Shown piece by piece: positions 1 to 13,013 of a DNA stretch of 64,000 bases; position 1 is the first letter of the stretch; every line of letters begins with the position of its first letter. The DNA is from Microvelia longipes. Taxonomy: Eukaryota > Arthropoda > Insecta > Hemiptera > Veliidae. The stretch lies in assembly GCA_018340805.1 (NCBI GenBank), contig JACMZG010000008.1, positions 74,717,805-74,781,804 on the forward strand, given 5' to 3'. The notes below the pieces were generated by a model. It ran no database searches and was not told where the DNA came from. It worked only from the letters and a program-made list of their open reading frames with translations. The position numbers were made by a program, and so were the translations under genes.

Positions 1-50
<50 letters not shown>

Positions 51-52
51 TA
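1..52. repeat. (TA)n microsatellite
   Basis: Nearly pure TA dinucleotides with one TGTA interruption, cut by the window start. It directly precedes a SINE fragment. Elsewhere in the window (TA)n arrays also abut SINE or repeat ends. Confidence 0.95.
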
Positions 53-53
53 A

Positions 54-170
54 CTGTATGCTGGGGGATAGTAAATTATATGGGATGCTTGTGTTCGCAT
101 TTCAGGTTACGCTCTCAGTTTATATGAGATTGTTGTTCAAAATTATCGCCAACATTAGATTACTGTATTC
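54..170 (+). mobile_element. tRNA-derived SINE (family S1), 5'-truncated and degraded fragment
   Basis: The stretch around 93-165 reads like the body of the SINEs at 25.5 kb and 45.5 kb: a GTTCGCAT box-B-like motif, then 'ggttacgctctcagttta', then 'aaaattatcgccaaca'. The 3' hairpin tail seen in the other two copies is not recognisable here. Identification rests only on comparison with the two internal copies. Confidence 0.55.
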
Positions 171-616
171 AGATACTGACGCTATACAATGACTTTTATA
201 CTTTTGTAAAAAAAATTAAATAATCTCCAAATATCCAATTAAGTTGGAACATAGTGTAAATGTATAAGTTTATATATGAGTGATTGAGTTTTAAATTTGG
301 TACTTGAGTATCCTTTTGGATTCTAAATTAGTATACTAAGTTTGTTTTAATACGGCAAGTATACCTACGGTTTTGTTGGATCATAAAATTTAAGCAGCAT
401 CAAGAAGGTATGTCAGTGAATGGGTGACCGCTGGGAATAAAACAACTGTGTTTACTGTCAGCGAAGTGAGTCGTAAGCAATATGGATGAGCATAGCAAAA
501 AGTTCCAAGGTACTCCGAACTAGTTTTTTTCGTTTCATGATGATAAATTTCGTATTTTGCATTAAAATTTTTGTGTGTGTTGTCAAAGCAGATTTATGCA
601 TACTCAACAATCCCCT
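171..616. other. AT-rich sequence without recognised feature
   Basis: No coding pattern, splice-bounded exon, RNA gene or clear repeat boundary was seen here. Confidence 0.5.
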
Positions 617-738
617 TTTAGCGAATTTCCTTTGGGAAAAAATTCGCTAATGGGATAGGCGTCATGGCGGAATTCGAACCTCGGACCACGACACAAATCC
701 GTTTCAGAGGTCCCTAATGACGAAAAAATAATTTTCGC

Positions 739-819
<81 letters not shown>

Positions 820-1495
820 ATATATATATATGTATTTCTAGACACTTTCTTGTAAACACTCTATCTTTCGAACGGATTAATATTTTTTTAACCAAACTTG
901 GTACAAAAATCAACCTTCGGGAGGACACGAACCCTATTGAAAACCAGGTTTTTGTGACGTCACTAACCCGGTTTGCTGAGTCAGCGAAATTTTCAAAAAA
1001 ATCAGCAAAATTCAGGGTTAATATTTTTTGCCGCAAAAAAGGTCAATATTTATTTTTTGAGACGCTGAATCGAATGAAACCGGTCCGAAGTCGATACGAC
1101 CACTCTAAGTGACCTAAAAATCGAAAAAACCATTGTAAATTACCAAAAACCAAAATTTAGGTCGATAAAAAATAAATTTCGAGTAGGGTGCCGTTTTCTA
1201 TGTAATTTTGGGCGCTGAATCGAATGAAACCGGTCCGAAGACGATACGACCACTTTAAGTTACCAAAAAGTTGAAAAAACCACAAAAATATAGAAAACCA
1301 ACATTACGGTCGTTGAAAATTAAATTTCGAGTAGGGTGTCGTTTTCAATGTTTTTTGGGCCTCTGAGTTGAGTGGCAGTGGTCCGGAGTCAATACGACCA
1401 CTCAAACTCAGGGTACCTGGGTTCACATCCTGGAAGGGTCGATAATTTTTTATCGTTTTTTTTTTTTACTAAATATAAGTTTACAACTAGAAAAT
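617..1495 (+). repeat. Q-family repeat unit, copy 1
   Basis: The unit begins with a small palindrome (gcgaatttcc/ggaaaattcgc). Next is a segment whose reverse complement contains a tRNA box-B-like GGTTCGAATTCC, then a (TA)n array (746-831), then a unique segment containing 'gacgtcac' and 'cgctga'. Two or three ~140-bp tandem sub-repeats follow, each starting 'gctgaatcgaatgaaacc'. The unit ends with a T-arm-like CTGGG-TTCACAT-CCTGG near 1418-1435 and joins hairpin P1. Three other near-complete copies are in the window (4,553-5,536 inverted; 5,744-6,627; 8,615-9,672). Confidence 0.85.
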
Positions 1496-2197
1496 GATTC
1501 TGGCGCGGTGGTCCGCATGTCGGGCGAATTTCCTTTGGATGCGTGTTTTCGTGCTTTTTACATTATATAAGTTTACAACTAGTAAATAAATAATTCCGGC
1601 GCGGTGGTCCGCTGTCGGGCGAATTTCATTTAGAATGCGTGTTTCCGTGCTAAACAACCCATTTCTTGCTTATGCAAGAACCATGCCCATTGCGTGGTTC
1701 CGGTTCATGCTTTAGAACCTAAGCAGTTACTCAATTGTCAAGCACTGCTCGTAACTCATTTTGTCTGTATTTTCCAAAGGAAATGCGCTTAAACCTGTAA
1801 AGATAACTGACTAAGCTTAAAGATAAGTAACTAATCTTTAAACTAGTGCAAATAATAGTGCGTACTTCTAATTTTAGAGGCATAGTTTTGTACAACAACT
1901 GGATGATTATGCGCATTTCCTTTGGAAAATACAGACAAAATGAGTTACGAACAGTGCTTGACAATTGAGTAACTGCTTAGGTTTTAAAGCATGAACCGGA
2001 ACCACGCAATGGACATGGTTCTTGCATAAGCAAGAAAAGGGTTGTTTAGGACGGAAACACGTATTCTAAATGAAATTCGCCCGACAGCGGACCACCGCGC
2101 CGGAATAATTTATTTAGTAGTTGTAAACTTATATAAAAAGCACGGAAACACGCAAGGAAGGAAATTCGCCCGACATGCGGACCACCGCGCCAGAATT
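1496..2197. repeat. P-family hairpin element, copy 1 (chimeric arms)
   Basis: A ~700-bp inverted repeat. The outer motif 'ctggcgcggtggtccgca' starts the left arm and its reverse complement ends the right arm. Arms of ~280 bp flank a ~140-bp single-copy centre containing 'ctaattttagaggcatag'. The left arm carries the sequence states of copy P3. The right arm carries those of copy P2 (for example 'aaaaggg', 'ggacatgg' and 'gcaaggaagg'). The arms are thus of different ancestry. No protein is encoded and no flanking target duplication was identified. Confidence 0.9.
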
Positions 2198-3284
2198 TTT
2201 ATCTTTTGAGCCAATAAAATAGTTGTTTATACCCACCGCTGTTAAAAAATTCAATTTAATTAATTCTTCAACTCCTTCCAACTATAGATTTCTGTTAAAA
2301 TTAAAATGTCACTCCGTACATTCTAAACCTAAGCTGGTGTCGAATTGATTTATTTTTTATTACATTGATATAGATCAATGCAATAAAGATTATAGAATCT
2401 TCAAGCATTAGCAACATTAATGCATTTATGTTATATTTATAAGAAATCCTTATAATTAAATTTAGGGTTACAATTTTTTACATAAATTCAAAATGTTTAT
2501 ACATTTATGCTAGTTTGTTTTAATACAAGCAAGTTTGTATAAAAAAATTGGGTTTCAATACCATATAAGCTTAGGTGGAAATTGATAAAAATGAAATTCT
2601 TTTTAAAAATTTATTTGATATTTGTCTACTAAAGTTTTATGTATGGAAACAATTTTCACGTTTAAACATATCTCTGTATATACAAGAGAAATATTAAAAA
2701 TAATTCAAAACAGTATCTGAGGATGTGCTGAAAGAGATCTACCTATTTCCTTTTGTAAACATTTTTATGAATTTTTTACAATTTTTTTTTTATCTTAACT
2801 TAAGTGTAAGAACTTTTAACTTGAGGTAGCGTAGGAACTACATAGTTAATATGAACTGCCTCCAGGCATGAATAAGAAAATGCTCACACAAACATTGATA
2901 TGCAAAATACATACACTGCAATACCTTACCCTTTCATTTTGATTTTTAATAAAAATGTACCTAGTCTGTTTTTTATATTTTTTGAAAGGGTCTTTAAGTC
3001 TACTCATGACATTCTTTTTCAATATTATCGAATTTTCTATGCTCTTTTTAACCTTTTTTCTTTTCTTTATTGTACATAGGTTATATTTTCTTTTATAAAA
3101 CCTTTATCTTATTACAAATAAAGAAGGAAAAGATGAATAACTTCTTTCCCTCATCTAGTTTGGTAAGATAAATAACATTAGTAAGTTTTAAAGGAAAATA
3201 ACAGGCTCAAAAGAAAATATTTTTAAATAATAAAAGGAAAATGCCTAAACATATTTTTAGGCATAAAGATATTCAAACAACCCG
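2198..3284. other. AT-rich intergenic sequence
   Basis: About 1.1 kb of AT-rich sequence with no recognisable exon, RNA gene or tandem repeat. It separates hairpin P1 from a degraded P relative. Confidence 0.5.
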
Positions 3285-3725
3285 GGTGAATTTTCTTTGA
3301 AGTGCTTGTTTTCCTGCGCACCAATCTAGTTCTTGCTCAGATTTTCGGTGCGTGCTCTAATGTCGGAACAGTAGAACTTGTCTGAACTTGACTTGTCTGT
3401 CAATCTGCATAAATTTTTTAAAAGAAATGAGCTTTCTTATACTCAAGGTTGTTGAAAACAAACTATGCTTGCCATGTATAATCTATACTATAGATATACT
3501 ATATACTATCTATGTATACACAGTGAAAGCTCAGTTTATGCTAATCTAGAAAATGTTTTAGGGTATTTCATTTTAAAAATCCATGCAAGTTGACATACAA
3601 GTTAAAAAGCTACTTTTCCGACCATGAAGCATAAACCATAAACCTGAGCAAGAACTATTAGTGCGCGAGACATCAAGCACTCAAAAAGAAGTTTGCCCGA
3701 CTTGCAGATCACTGCGTCAGAATTA
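3285..3725. repeat. Degenerate P-family hairpin
   Basis: Left end 'cccgggtgaattttctttg' and right end 'gcccgacttgcagatcact' match the ends of the P arms with many substitutions. The interior keeps weak inverted symmetry, for example around 'ttcttgctcag' and 'ctgagcaagaac'. It is an old copy, unlike the sharp copies beside it. Confidence 0.6.
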
Positions 3726-3855
3726 TTTTTGAGTTATAAACTTATAAAATATATGGGTAATTTTTTTTCCAGAACCAAGATTTGAACCCAAACCCCTGGG
3801 TACAAGTACTTGACTTTGACTAGTTTCATTTTAGCCAGAGCCCCGAAAATAAAAA

Positions 3856-4552
3856 ATTCTGGCGCGGTGGTCCGCATGTCGGGCGAATTTCCTTCGATGA
3901 GTGTTTCCGTCCTTTTTATATAAGTTTACAACTACTAAATAAATTATTCCGGCGCGGTGGTCCGCTGTCGGGCGAATTTCATTTAGAATACGTGTTTCCG
4001 TGCTAAACAACCCTTTTCTTGCTTATGCAAGAACCATGTCCATTGCGTGGTTCCGGTTCATGCTTTAGAACCTAAGCAGTTACTCAATTGTCAAGCACTG
4101 CTCGTAACTCATTTTGACTGTATTTTCCAAAGGAAATGCGCTAAAACCTTTAAAGATAACTGACTAAGCTTAAAGATAAGTAACTAAGCTTTAAACTAGT
4201 GCAAATAATAGAGCGTACTTCTAATTTTAGAGGCATAGTTTTGTGCAACCAACTGGATAGTTATGCGCATTTCCTTTGGAAAATACAGACAAAATGAGTT
4301 ACGAGCAGTGCTTGGCAATGGAGTAACTGCTTAGGTTCTAAAGCATGAACCGGAACCACGCAATGGACATGGTTCTTGCATAAGCAAGAAAAGGGTTGTT
4401 TAGCACGGAAACACGTATTCTAAATGAAATTCGCCCGACAGCGGACCACCGCGCCGGAATAATTTATTTAGTAGTTGTAAACTTATATAAAAAGCACGGA
4501 AACACGCAAGGAAGGAATTTCGCCCGACATGCGGACCACCGCGCCAGAATTA
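3856..4552. repeat. P-family hairpin element, copy 2
   Basis: A complete P hairpin with ~280-bp arms. The inner arms share private states: 'caacccttttc' on the left pairs exactly with 'gaaaagggttg' on the right, and 'catgtccattg' with 'caatggacatg'. It is followed directly by an inverted Q unit, forming half of the large inverted repeat that spans 3,856-7,472. Confidence 0.9.
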
Positions 4553-5210
4553 TTTCCTAGCTGTAAACTTATATTAGGTTAAAAAACGATAAAAAATTAC
4601 TGTCCCTACTAGGATTTGAACCCAGGTACCCTGGGTTTTAGTGCTCGCATCCAAAGGAAATTCGCCCGACATGCGGACCACCGCGCCAGAATTATTTTGT
4701 TGTTGTAAACTTATATTAAGTAAAAAACGATAAAAAATGATCGACCCTTCCAGGATGTGAACCCAGGTACCCTGAGTTTGAGTGGTTGTATTGACTCCGG
4801 ACCACTGGCATTCTTCTCAGAGGCCCAAAAAACATTGAAAACGACACCCTACTCGAAATTTAATTTACAAACGACCGTAATTTTGGTTTTCTATAATTTT
4901 TGTGGTTTTTTCGATTTTTAGGTCACTTGTAGTATTCGTATCGACTTCGGACCGGTTTCATTCGATTCAGCGTCTATAAAAACATATATTGACTAAAAAA
5001 TATAAAAAACCTTTTTCGCGGCAAAAAATATTAACCCTGAATTTTGCCGATTTTTTTAAAATTTCGCTGACTCAGCAAACCGGGTTAATGACGTCACAAA
5101 AACCTGGTTTTCAATAGGGTTCGTGTCCTCACAAAGGTTGATTTTTGTACCAAGTTTGGTTAAAAAATATTAATCTGTTCGAAAGATAGGTTTACAAGAA
5201 AGTGTTCAGA

Positions 5211-5282
<72 letters not shown>

Positions 5283-5536
5283 TATATATAATATTATATA
5301 TATATATATATATTTAAAATATAATATAATATATATAATATATAAATATATATATATAATATAATATATATATATATATATATAATATAATATATATATA
5401 TATATATAGTAGTTTCGCAAAAAGTATTTTTTCGTCATAAGGGACCTCTGAAACGGATTTGGTCGTGGTCCGAGGTTCGAATTCCGCCATGACGCCTATC
5501 CCATTAGGCGAATTTTCAAAGGAAATTCGCTAAAAG
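4553..5536 (-). repeat. Q-family repeat unit, inverted copy
   Basis: Same components as the other Q units but in reverse order. The order is T-arm-like motifs (4,610-4,640 and 4,750-4,775), a sub-repeat with 'accggtttcattcgattcag', 'gacgtcac', a degenerate (TA)n array (5,216-5,408), then the GGTTCGAATTCC motif and terminal palindrome. An extra ~135-bp block (R) lies between P2 and Q. R holds its own box-B-like GTTCAAATC on the minus strand. With Q copy 2 this forms an inverted pair about a ~207-bp spacer. Confidence 0.85.
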
Positions 5537-5743
5537 ACACCTTTACTCGACTTTTTTGTGCATTCTGCCGAATTTTTCAAATTTAATCTCCGTTTTATTA
5601 CCTTTTGGCCACGTTGATTAGCCATATCAACTACCGACCGGTTTCACTCCATTCAGTGTCCCAAAAAATACGATTAAAGACTTTTATTCCGGCGAAAAAT
5701 GATTTGAATTTTATATTCCCTGTAAACCGGCCACGGAACTACC
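5537..5743. other. Spacer at the centre of the 3.6-kb inverted repeat
   Basis: About 207 bp between two oppositely oriented Q units. It contains 'accggtttcactccattcag', related to the Q sub-repeats. It is otherwise unassigned. Confidence 0.6.
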
Positions 5744-5888
5744 CTTTTAGCGAATTTCCTTTGGAAATTCGCCTAATGGGATAGGCGTCATGGCGGAATT
5801 CGAACCTCGGACCACGACACAAATCCGTTTCAGAGGTCCCTAATGAAAAATACGTTTCGCGAGACTTTTTAATATATATTATAATATA

Positions 5889-5972
<84 letters not shown>

Positions 5973-6627
5973 TCTAGACACTTTCTTGTAAACACTCTAT
6001 CTTTCGAACGGATTAATATTTTTTAACCAAACTTGGTACAAAAATAACCTTCGGGAGGACACGAACCCTATTGAAAACCAGGTTTTGGTGACGTCATTAA
6101 CCCGGTTTGCTGAGTCAGCGAAATTTTCAAAAAATCGGCAAAACTCAGGGTTAATATTTTTGCCGCGAAAAAGGTCAATATTTATGTTTTTTGAGACGCT
6201 GAATCGAATGAAACCGGTCCGAAGTCGATACGACCACTCTAAGTAACCTAAAAATCGAAAAAACCATTGTAAATTACCGAAAACCAAAATTTAGGTCGAT
6301 AAAAAATAAATTTCGAGTAGGGTGTCGTTTTTCTATGTAATTTTGGCGCTGAATCGAATGAAACCGGTCCGAAGTCGATACGACTACTTTAAATTACCAA
6401 AAAGTCGAAAAAACCACAAAAATACAGAAAACCAAAATTACGGTCGTTAAAATTAAATTTCGAGTAGGGTGTCGTTTTCAATGTTTTTGGGCCTCTGAGT
6501 TGAATGCCAGTGGTCCGGAGTAAATACGACCACTCAAACTCAAGGTACCTGGGTTCACATCCTGGAAGGGTCGATAATTTTTTATCGTTTTTTTTTTTTT
6601 ACTTGATATAAGTTTACAACTAGAATA
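5744..6627 (+). repeat. Q-family repeat unit, copy 2
   Basis: Layout as copy 1: terminal palindrome, box-B-like motif on the minus strand, (TA)n (about 5,870-5,968), 'gacgtcatt', sub-repeats beginning 'gctgaatcgaatgaaacc', and a terminal T-arm-like motif. It runs into the R and P3 repeats. Confidence 0.85.
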
Positions 6628-7613
6628 ATTCTGGCGCGGTGATCCGCATGTCGGGCGAAATTTCCTTTGGATGCGAAACTCAAACCCAGAGTACCTGGGT
6701 TCAAATCCTAGTAGGGACAATAATTTTTTATCGTTTTTTACCTAATATAAGTTTACAACTAGAAAATAATTCTGGCGCGGTGGTCCGCATGTCGGGCGAA
6801 TTTCCTTTGGATGCGTGTTTCCGTGCTTTTTACATTATATAAGTTTACAACTACTAAATAAATAATTCCGGCGCGGTGGTCCGCTGTCGGGCGAATTTCT
6901 TTAGAATGCGTGTTTCGTGCTAAACAACCTATTTCTTGCTTATGCAAGAACCATGCCTATTGCGTGGTTCTGGTTCATGCTTTAGAACCTAAGCAGTTAC
7001 TCAATTGTCAAGCACTGCTCGTAACTCATTTTGTCTGTATTTCCAAAGGAAATGCGCTAAAACCTTTAAAGATAACTGACTAAGCTTAAAGATAAGTAAC
7101 TAAGCTTTAAACTAGTGCAAATAATAGTGCGTATTTCTAATTTTAGAGGCATAGTTTTGTACAACCAACCGGATAATTATGCGCATTTCCTTTGGAAAAT
7201 ACAGACAAAATGAGTTACGAGCAGTGCTTGACAATTGAGTAACTGCTTAGGTTCTAAAGCATGAACCAGAACCACGCAATAGGCATGGTTCTTGCATAAG
7301 CAAGAAATAGGTTGTTTAGCACTGAAACACGCATTCTAAAGAAATTCGCCCGACAGCGGACCACCGCGCCGGAATTATTTATTTAGTAGTTGTAAACTTA
7401 TATAATGTAAAAAGCACGGAAACACGCATCCAAAGGAAATTCGCCCGACATGCGGACCACCGCGCCAGAATTATTTTCTAGTTGTAAACTTATATTAGGT
7501 AAAAAACGATAAAAAATTATTGTCCCTACTAGGATTTGAACCCAGGTACTCTGGGTTTGAGTTTTCGCATCCAAAGGAAATTCGCCCGACATGCGGATCA
7601 CCGCGCCAGAATT
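6628..7613. repeat. P-family hairpin copy 3 with an additional outer layer (R blocks)
   Basis: The core hairpin is 6,768-7,472. Both sides are extended by an inverted pair of ~140-bp R blocks (6,628-6,767 and 7,473-7,613). Each R block repeats the P end motif and contains a tRNA T-arm-like CTGGG-TTCAAAT-CCTAG. The arms share private changes found in no other copy: 'ggttctggttc' with 'gaaccagaacc', 'gcctattgcg' with 'cgcaataggc', and loss of AT giving 'tttctttag' with 'ctaaagaaa'. Confidence 0.9.
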
Positions 7614-7639
7614 ATTTTAGTTTAAAATAAATAAATAAA

Positions 7640-7860
7640 TTCCAGGACCATCTTTCTTTGCTTATATATTTTTTGAACGAGCAAAGCGATTCCGAAGTTA
7701 TAACACCTTTTAAATTTGGACATTCTGAGGTCGAGCGAAGCGAGTACAAAGTATTACTACCTTAAGCTTTGGAAACACATATTATTCTGAAGACGAGCGA
7801 AGCCAGTCCTTAGTGTGTAAAGTAGCATCCTGTGCCCAATATTTTTAACTCATGATTTAC
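7640..7860 (-). repeat. Dispersed repeat with GAGCGAAGCGAG motifs (family X fragment)
   Basis: Contains 'gagcgaagcgag' and 'gacgagcgaagccag' spaced about 75 bp apart. These are the reverse complement of the 'tcgcttcgctcgtcctc' motifs in the family X copies at 17.9, 19.9 and 26.4 kb. It is non-coding. Confidence 0.6.
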
Positions 7861-8469
7861 CTATCAAAGTATTAAATGACATGATTATTACATAAGATAG
7901 GCTATGAATTCATTCATTTATTGATTTTACTTTCAGTTGTTGGAAATATAATGCATTTAAAAAAACAAACTTAATATTTGCGTATAGATTCTATTCTACA
8001 TGACTTGGATGCCAATATACTGACTTCGTTAGGAAAAGTTTTCTCTGTCGTAGAGAATGAGAAAAACACTCCTATATTACTTTGAAGTGTTTGATGTTTG
8101 ATGTTATTTAAGAACCTTGTCACAACATTGAATACTAATGTTACATTCTCGAAAAAAAACACAAATTACTTTCATGTTTATTATTCACACACATGATTTT
8201 AAATTTATTTTACAGTACGTAAGAATTTCACTGTCAAATTATTTTCCCAGGTGGCATTACTATTAGATACGATGTTTATCCCATTACTAAGGACTTGATA
8301 TACATACATGATATACATTTATGTCCCTTTTTAATTCGAATAAGAAATACTTTGCCAGGCACAGCAAAAAGCTTTTTTGCCTAAAAATTATATGTTATTA
8401 TTTTATGCATGTATATTTTATGCCTAAAAAAAATATGATATTCTTCCTTAAAAAATGAAGTTCCTTAAT
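7861..8469. other. AT-rich sequence without recognised feature
   Basis: No gene or repeat recognised. A 63-codon open frame here has no family resemblance I can name. Confidence 0.45.
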
Positions 8470-8477
8470 ACAAAAAA

Positions 8478-8590
8478 TACGGCTCTTCGGCCCGTAGCGG
8501 TCTCTACGCTTTGCGCCTCCGCAGAGTCGGCGCACAGACCGCTACGCGGCCCAGGAGCCTCCCTGTGGCCGCATCGTTGTTGTTTTGAAT
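8478..8590. repeat. GC-rich island of short hairpins (family G)
   Basis: About 100 bp of high GC in AT-rich surroundings. It is built from short interrupted palindromes such as 'gcggtctctacgctttgcgcc' pieces and 'ccgctacgcggcc', and ends 'ctgtggccgcatcgttgttg'. Related islands lie at 45.3, 48.1, 48.2, 55.3 and 56.1 kb. Confidence 0.75.
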
Positions 8591-8614
8591 TATTTGTTGT
8601 TTTATTATTTTTTC

Positions 8615-9672
<1,058 letters not shown>

Positions 9673-10324
9673 AATTCTGGCGCGGTGGTCCGCATGTCGG
9701 GCGAATTTCCTTTGGATGCGTGTTTCCGTGTTTTTTACACCATATAAGTTTACAACTACTAAATAAATAATTCCGGCACGGTGGTCCGCTGTCGGGCGAA
9801 TTTCATGTAGTATTCGTGTTTCCGTGCTTAACAACCCATTTCTAAGGTTCCGGTTCATGCTTTAGAACCTAAGCAGTTACTCGATTGTCAAGCACTGCTC
9901 GTAACTCATTTGTCTGTATTTTCAAAGGAAATGCGCTAAAACCTTTAAAGATAACTGACTAAGCTTAAATACAAGTAACTAAGCTTTAAACTAGTGCAAA
10001 AATAGTGCGTACTTTTAATTTTAGAGGCATAGTTTTGAACAACCAACTGGATAATTATGCGCATTTCCTTTGAAAAATACAGACAAAATGAGTTACGAGC
10101 AGTGCTTGACAATCGAGTAACTGCTTAGGTTCTAAAGCATGAACCGGAACCTTAGAAATGGGTTGTTAAGCACGGAAACATGAATACTACATGAAATTCG
10201 CCCGACAGCGGACCACCGTGCCGGAATTATTTATTTAGTAGTTGTAAACTTATATGGTGTAAAAAACACGGAAACACGCATCCAAAGGAAATTCGCCCGA
10301 CATGCGGACCACCGCGCCAGAATT
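9673..10324. repeat. P-family hairpin element, copy 4 (matched deletion in both arms)
   Basis: Shorter than P1-P3 because the inner hairpin-forming segment is missing at the same place in both arms: 'ttctaaggttccgg' on the left and 'ccggaaccttagaa' on the right. Further private changes are also present in both arms: 'ccggcacggtgg' with 'ccaccgtgccgg', 'tcgattgtc' with 'gacaatcga', and 'tgtagtattc' with 'gaatactaca'. Confidence 0.9.
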
Positions 10325-10369
10325 TTTACATAGCTTTTTTTGTTTTAGTAATTATTGATAAATTTTATA

Positions 10370-10440
10370 TTCCTCGCCTCACAGGCCCACTCCTTGGGCC
10401 AGTGAGGCTCGCTACGGGCCCGTCGGGGCCATATAATGTT
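10370..10440. repeat. Small GC-rich hairpin cluster
   Basis: 'cctcacaggcccactccttg' followed by 'ggccagtgagg' makes an interrupted palindrome. The next part, 'gggcccgtcggggcc', makes a second one. It is compositionally like the G islands. Confidence 0.6.
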
Positions 10441-10979
10441 TTTTAAGCAGTATTCGCTAAAGCATTAAGTTAACTAATTTTTTATCCTGAACGTTGAATA
10501 CTTAACTTAATCTAGTACTGAGGATCAATATAGACTTAACTTTTATAGCACATTTACATATCAACATAGACCCAAACTTTATAAGCACATTTTTATTTGG
10601 AAATTCGCTACAAATCTCTTAAAAAACCGTGTTATGAAGTGCATCAAATATTATTTTTAAAACGAAATATGAAAGCTTATCTGCAGCGTTATTGAATTAA
10701 AATATGTTTTATTTAAATATATGTTTATACAATGTAACCGCAAACTCTTTGATCGTTGTACCTAACGCTTTTATTTCATAAAGTAATATTTCAAATGTAC
10801 AATATAGTATTAAAGGAGTAAAGAAATAAAAATTGTTAAAAATATTTAGTAAAAAGTGGCAAAAAATATATTTCGAGAGCAGATTTTTTACTTTTATCAG
10901 GGATTTAATAAGAATTTTGTTTTCCTAATTCCTTTGAAGAGGAGGAAAGGTTGTAATAGCAAAAATATTAGGGATAGGA
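10441..10979. other. AT-rich sequence without recognised feature
   Basis: Nothing recognisable on either strand. Confidence 0.45.
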
Positions 10980-10984
10980 AACTT

Positions 10985-11210
10985 TTGGAGTTTACCTTCC
11001 CCCATCGGATTCAAAAAGCTCGCTTTGCTTGCTAGAGTGTGCATATTTATAATAATAGACAGTAAATTGGGCTCGCTTCACTTACTAAATTGCGTATGTT
11101 TAGAATTTTACATAGTAAAAAATGCTTGCTTCGCTCGCAAGATTATATTTATAATAATAGATAGTAAGAACAGCTCGTTCCTTTATGTTTATATCGGAGC
11201 ATTTTTGTTC
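10985..11210 (+). repeat. Short tandem repeat with GCTCGCTTCGCT-type motifs
   Basis: Three loosely repeated ~60-70-bp units. Each has a 'gctcgcttcgcttg'-like motif followed by 'tatttataataatagacagt'. Open frames across it are consequences of the repeat. Confidence 0.6.
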
Positions 11211-13013
11211 TACTAATCAAGAGCTTTACAACGATATATTACTTTAGTTATTCCTTCAAATTTAATTTTTTTGAGTACATTATTTTTGCCGCCATTTTTA
11301 TTTTTTTTTTTAAATTTTGACTATGTAACATATATTTTCTATTTCTACTCTTTAACAACTTTAAAACGATATACAACACGATTTTTTCGCTCAAATTTCA
11401 TTGGCCGCCATTTTGAAAATATTATTCGGAATATTACCAAAAACTATAAAGCTCTGACACATAGTTGATTTTACAACATGTATACACAATTTTATCGAAA
11501 TCCATTTTCGAGGTCCATTTTTACGGCAGTTATCGTGACATGTACAAACAAACATACAAACAAACATGCGCGACGTCCCAATCTTCTGAAATGTGAGAAC
11601 TCACTTAGGTACGTTCGTTCAAAAATAAAGTTAAAAGTATACATTTATAATAATAAGTCGAAACGAAATATATGAATATAAAAATATGTTTCCTAATACA
11701 TTTTACCCCATAAGTATTGGGTACATTTATTAAGTTATTTTTAAATTCTTTTCATAAGAATTTTTTCAACTTATTTTAAAGATCTTGTAAGGGGCAGTTG
11801 AAAGAATTTGTATGGGCAAGTTATTATATAGTCTAGGAACTGTTAAATTCGAATCTAACAAGACCTCCGTCACATATGTAGCTAGGCAAAGTTCTCAAGA
11901 AAGAATAAGAATTTGTGCAAAGTTTGAGTTTATAGACTAGAGAGTTTTCTCACACACAACCTTGATCTTATTATACTCTAAAGATGAAAAACAAGCCCAC
12001 TAAAAGAGTAAGTCCTTTTCTAAATATGGTTACTCTCCTTGAAAGAACTAATTTTTCCTCAACCACGATTTTAATAAATTACGACAAACTTTATAAACTC
12101 TTCAAGTATAGGAAGTTAGAAAAATGTACTAAAAATACGTACAAAAATTATTTTGTAAATATTAGAAACAAAATAATGCATTTTTTACAAGATTTTGTTT
12201 TCTCAAATTGAGACTTAAAAATTGACATATATAAAATGTTTCACAACGTTGGGTTACCAGTGTGTTACATAGTGATGTATTTGCTCGTGTGATAGAACGC
12301 AATCCTCACTGTATTCTTCCAAATTTTACCCAAACCTATCTGAATGCGGATAACCTAATAAGTTCAACCCTATTTTGGTAATGGCCGTTGCTCAGCTCTC
12401 AAAAACCTCTGGACCGTATGTAGAAGCAAATAAGACCTAAAGAAAATAAGAAAATTTTCTTTTTTCTAAGACAATCTTTCTTAGCATTACTTGTTTCTTA
12501 CTCTAAAAAAGGTTACGCAAAACTTCCTTCACGTTTGTTCTTAAATTAAACAGTTATCTTGTTTATTTTAAAATTGCAAACATCGTTTTCAACACATAAG
12601 TTATACACTCACATACAAAATTGATTCAACACAATGTTTGCTATCCCAGATAATTCTTGTAATCAGTTCAACATTTGTGCGTTGTAGGTAATATGAAAAA
12701 ATGGTACACCACCATGTATTCAATCTTCTAGCAACCATGTTTCTAGAACCCTTTTTACTAACTTCCTTTTAGGCTTTATGGATACAGTCGTGGACCAAAG
12801 CCAGTAGCCAGATAATCCAAAACGGAATATGAAAGCATTGACCATTGCTGGCTAACCATACGATCATCTTGCAAGGTTTACTCAATAGCTCGTATTCTTT
12901 CACACTTTCAAATTTGATTTTAAGTACGAACTCGATTGAAATTTCTACTCGACTTGGTTGATTCAAAAACAGTAACTAAAACAATAAAAAAATAGAGTTG
13001 TGGAGTCCAGATA
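11211..13013. other. AT-rich intergenic region, no confident gene
   Basis: Contains a 75-codon plus-strand frame (11,984-12,211; Lys/Asn/Tyr-rich, starting MKNKPTKRVS). It has no recognisable domain and its composition is what the base content would give. 'acaaacaaacatacaaacaa' near 11,545 is a short tetranucleotide repeat. No exon or RNA gene is supported. Confidence 0.45.

Noticed and set aside
5160..5438. Long frames of alternating Tyr/Ile
   Set aside because: They are translations of (TA)n arrays. The same holds at 704-1,036, 8,700-8,941, 15,184-15,420, 32,023-32,549, 32,761-33,112, 45,582-46,194, 48,382-48,707, 53,482-53,829 and 61,540-61,959.
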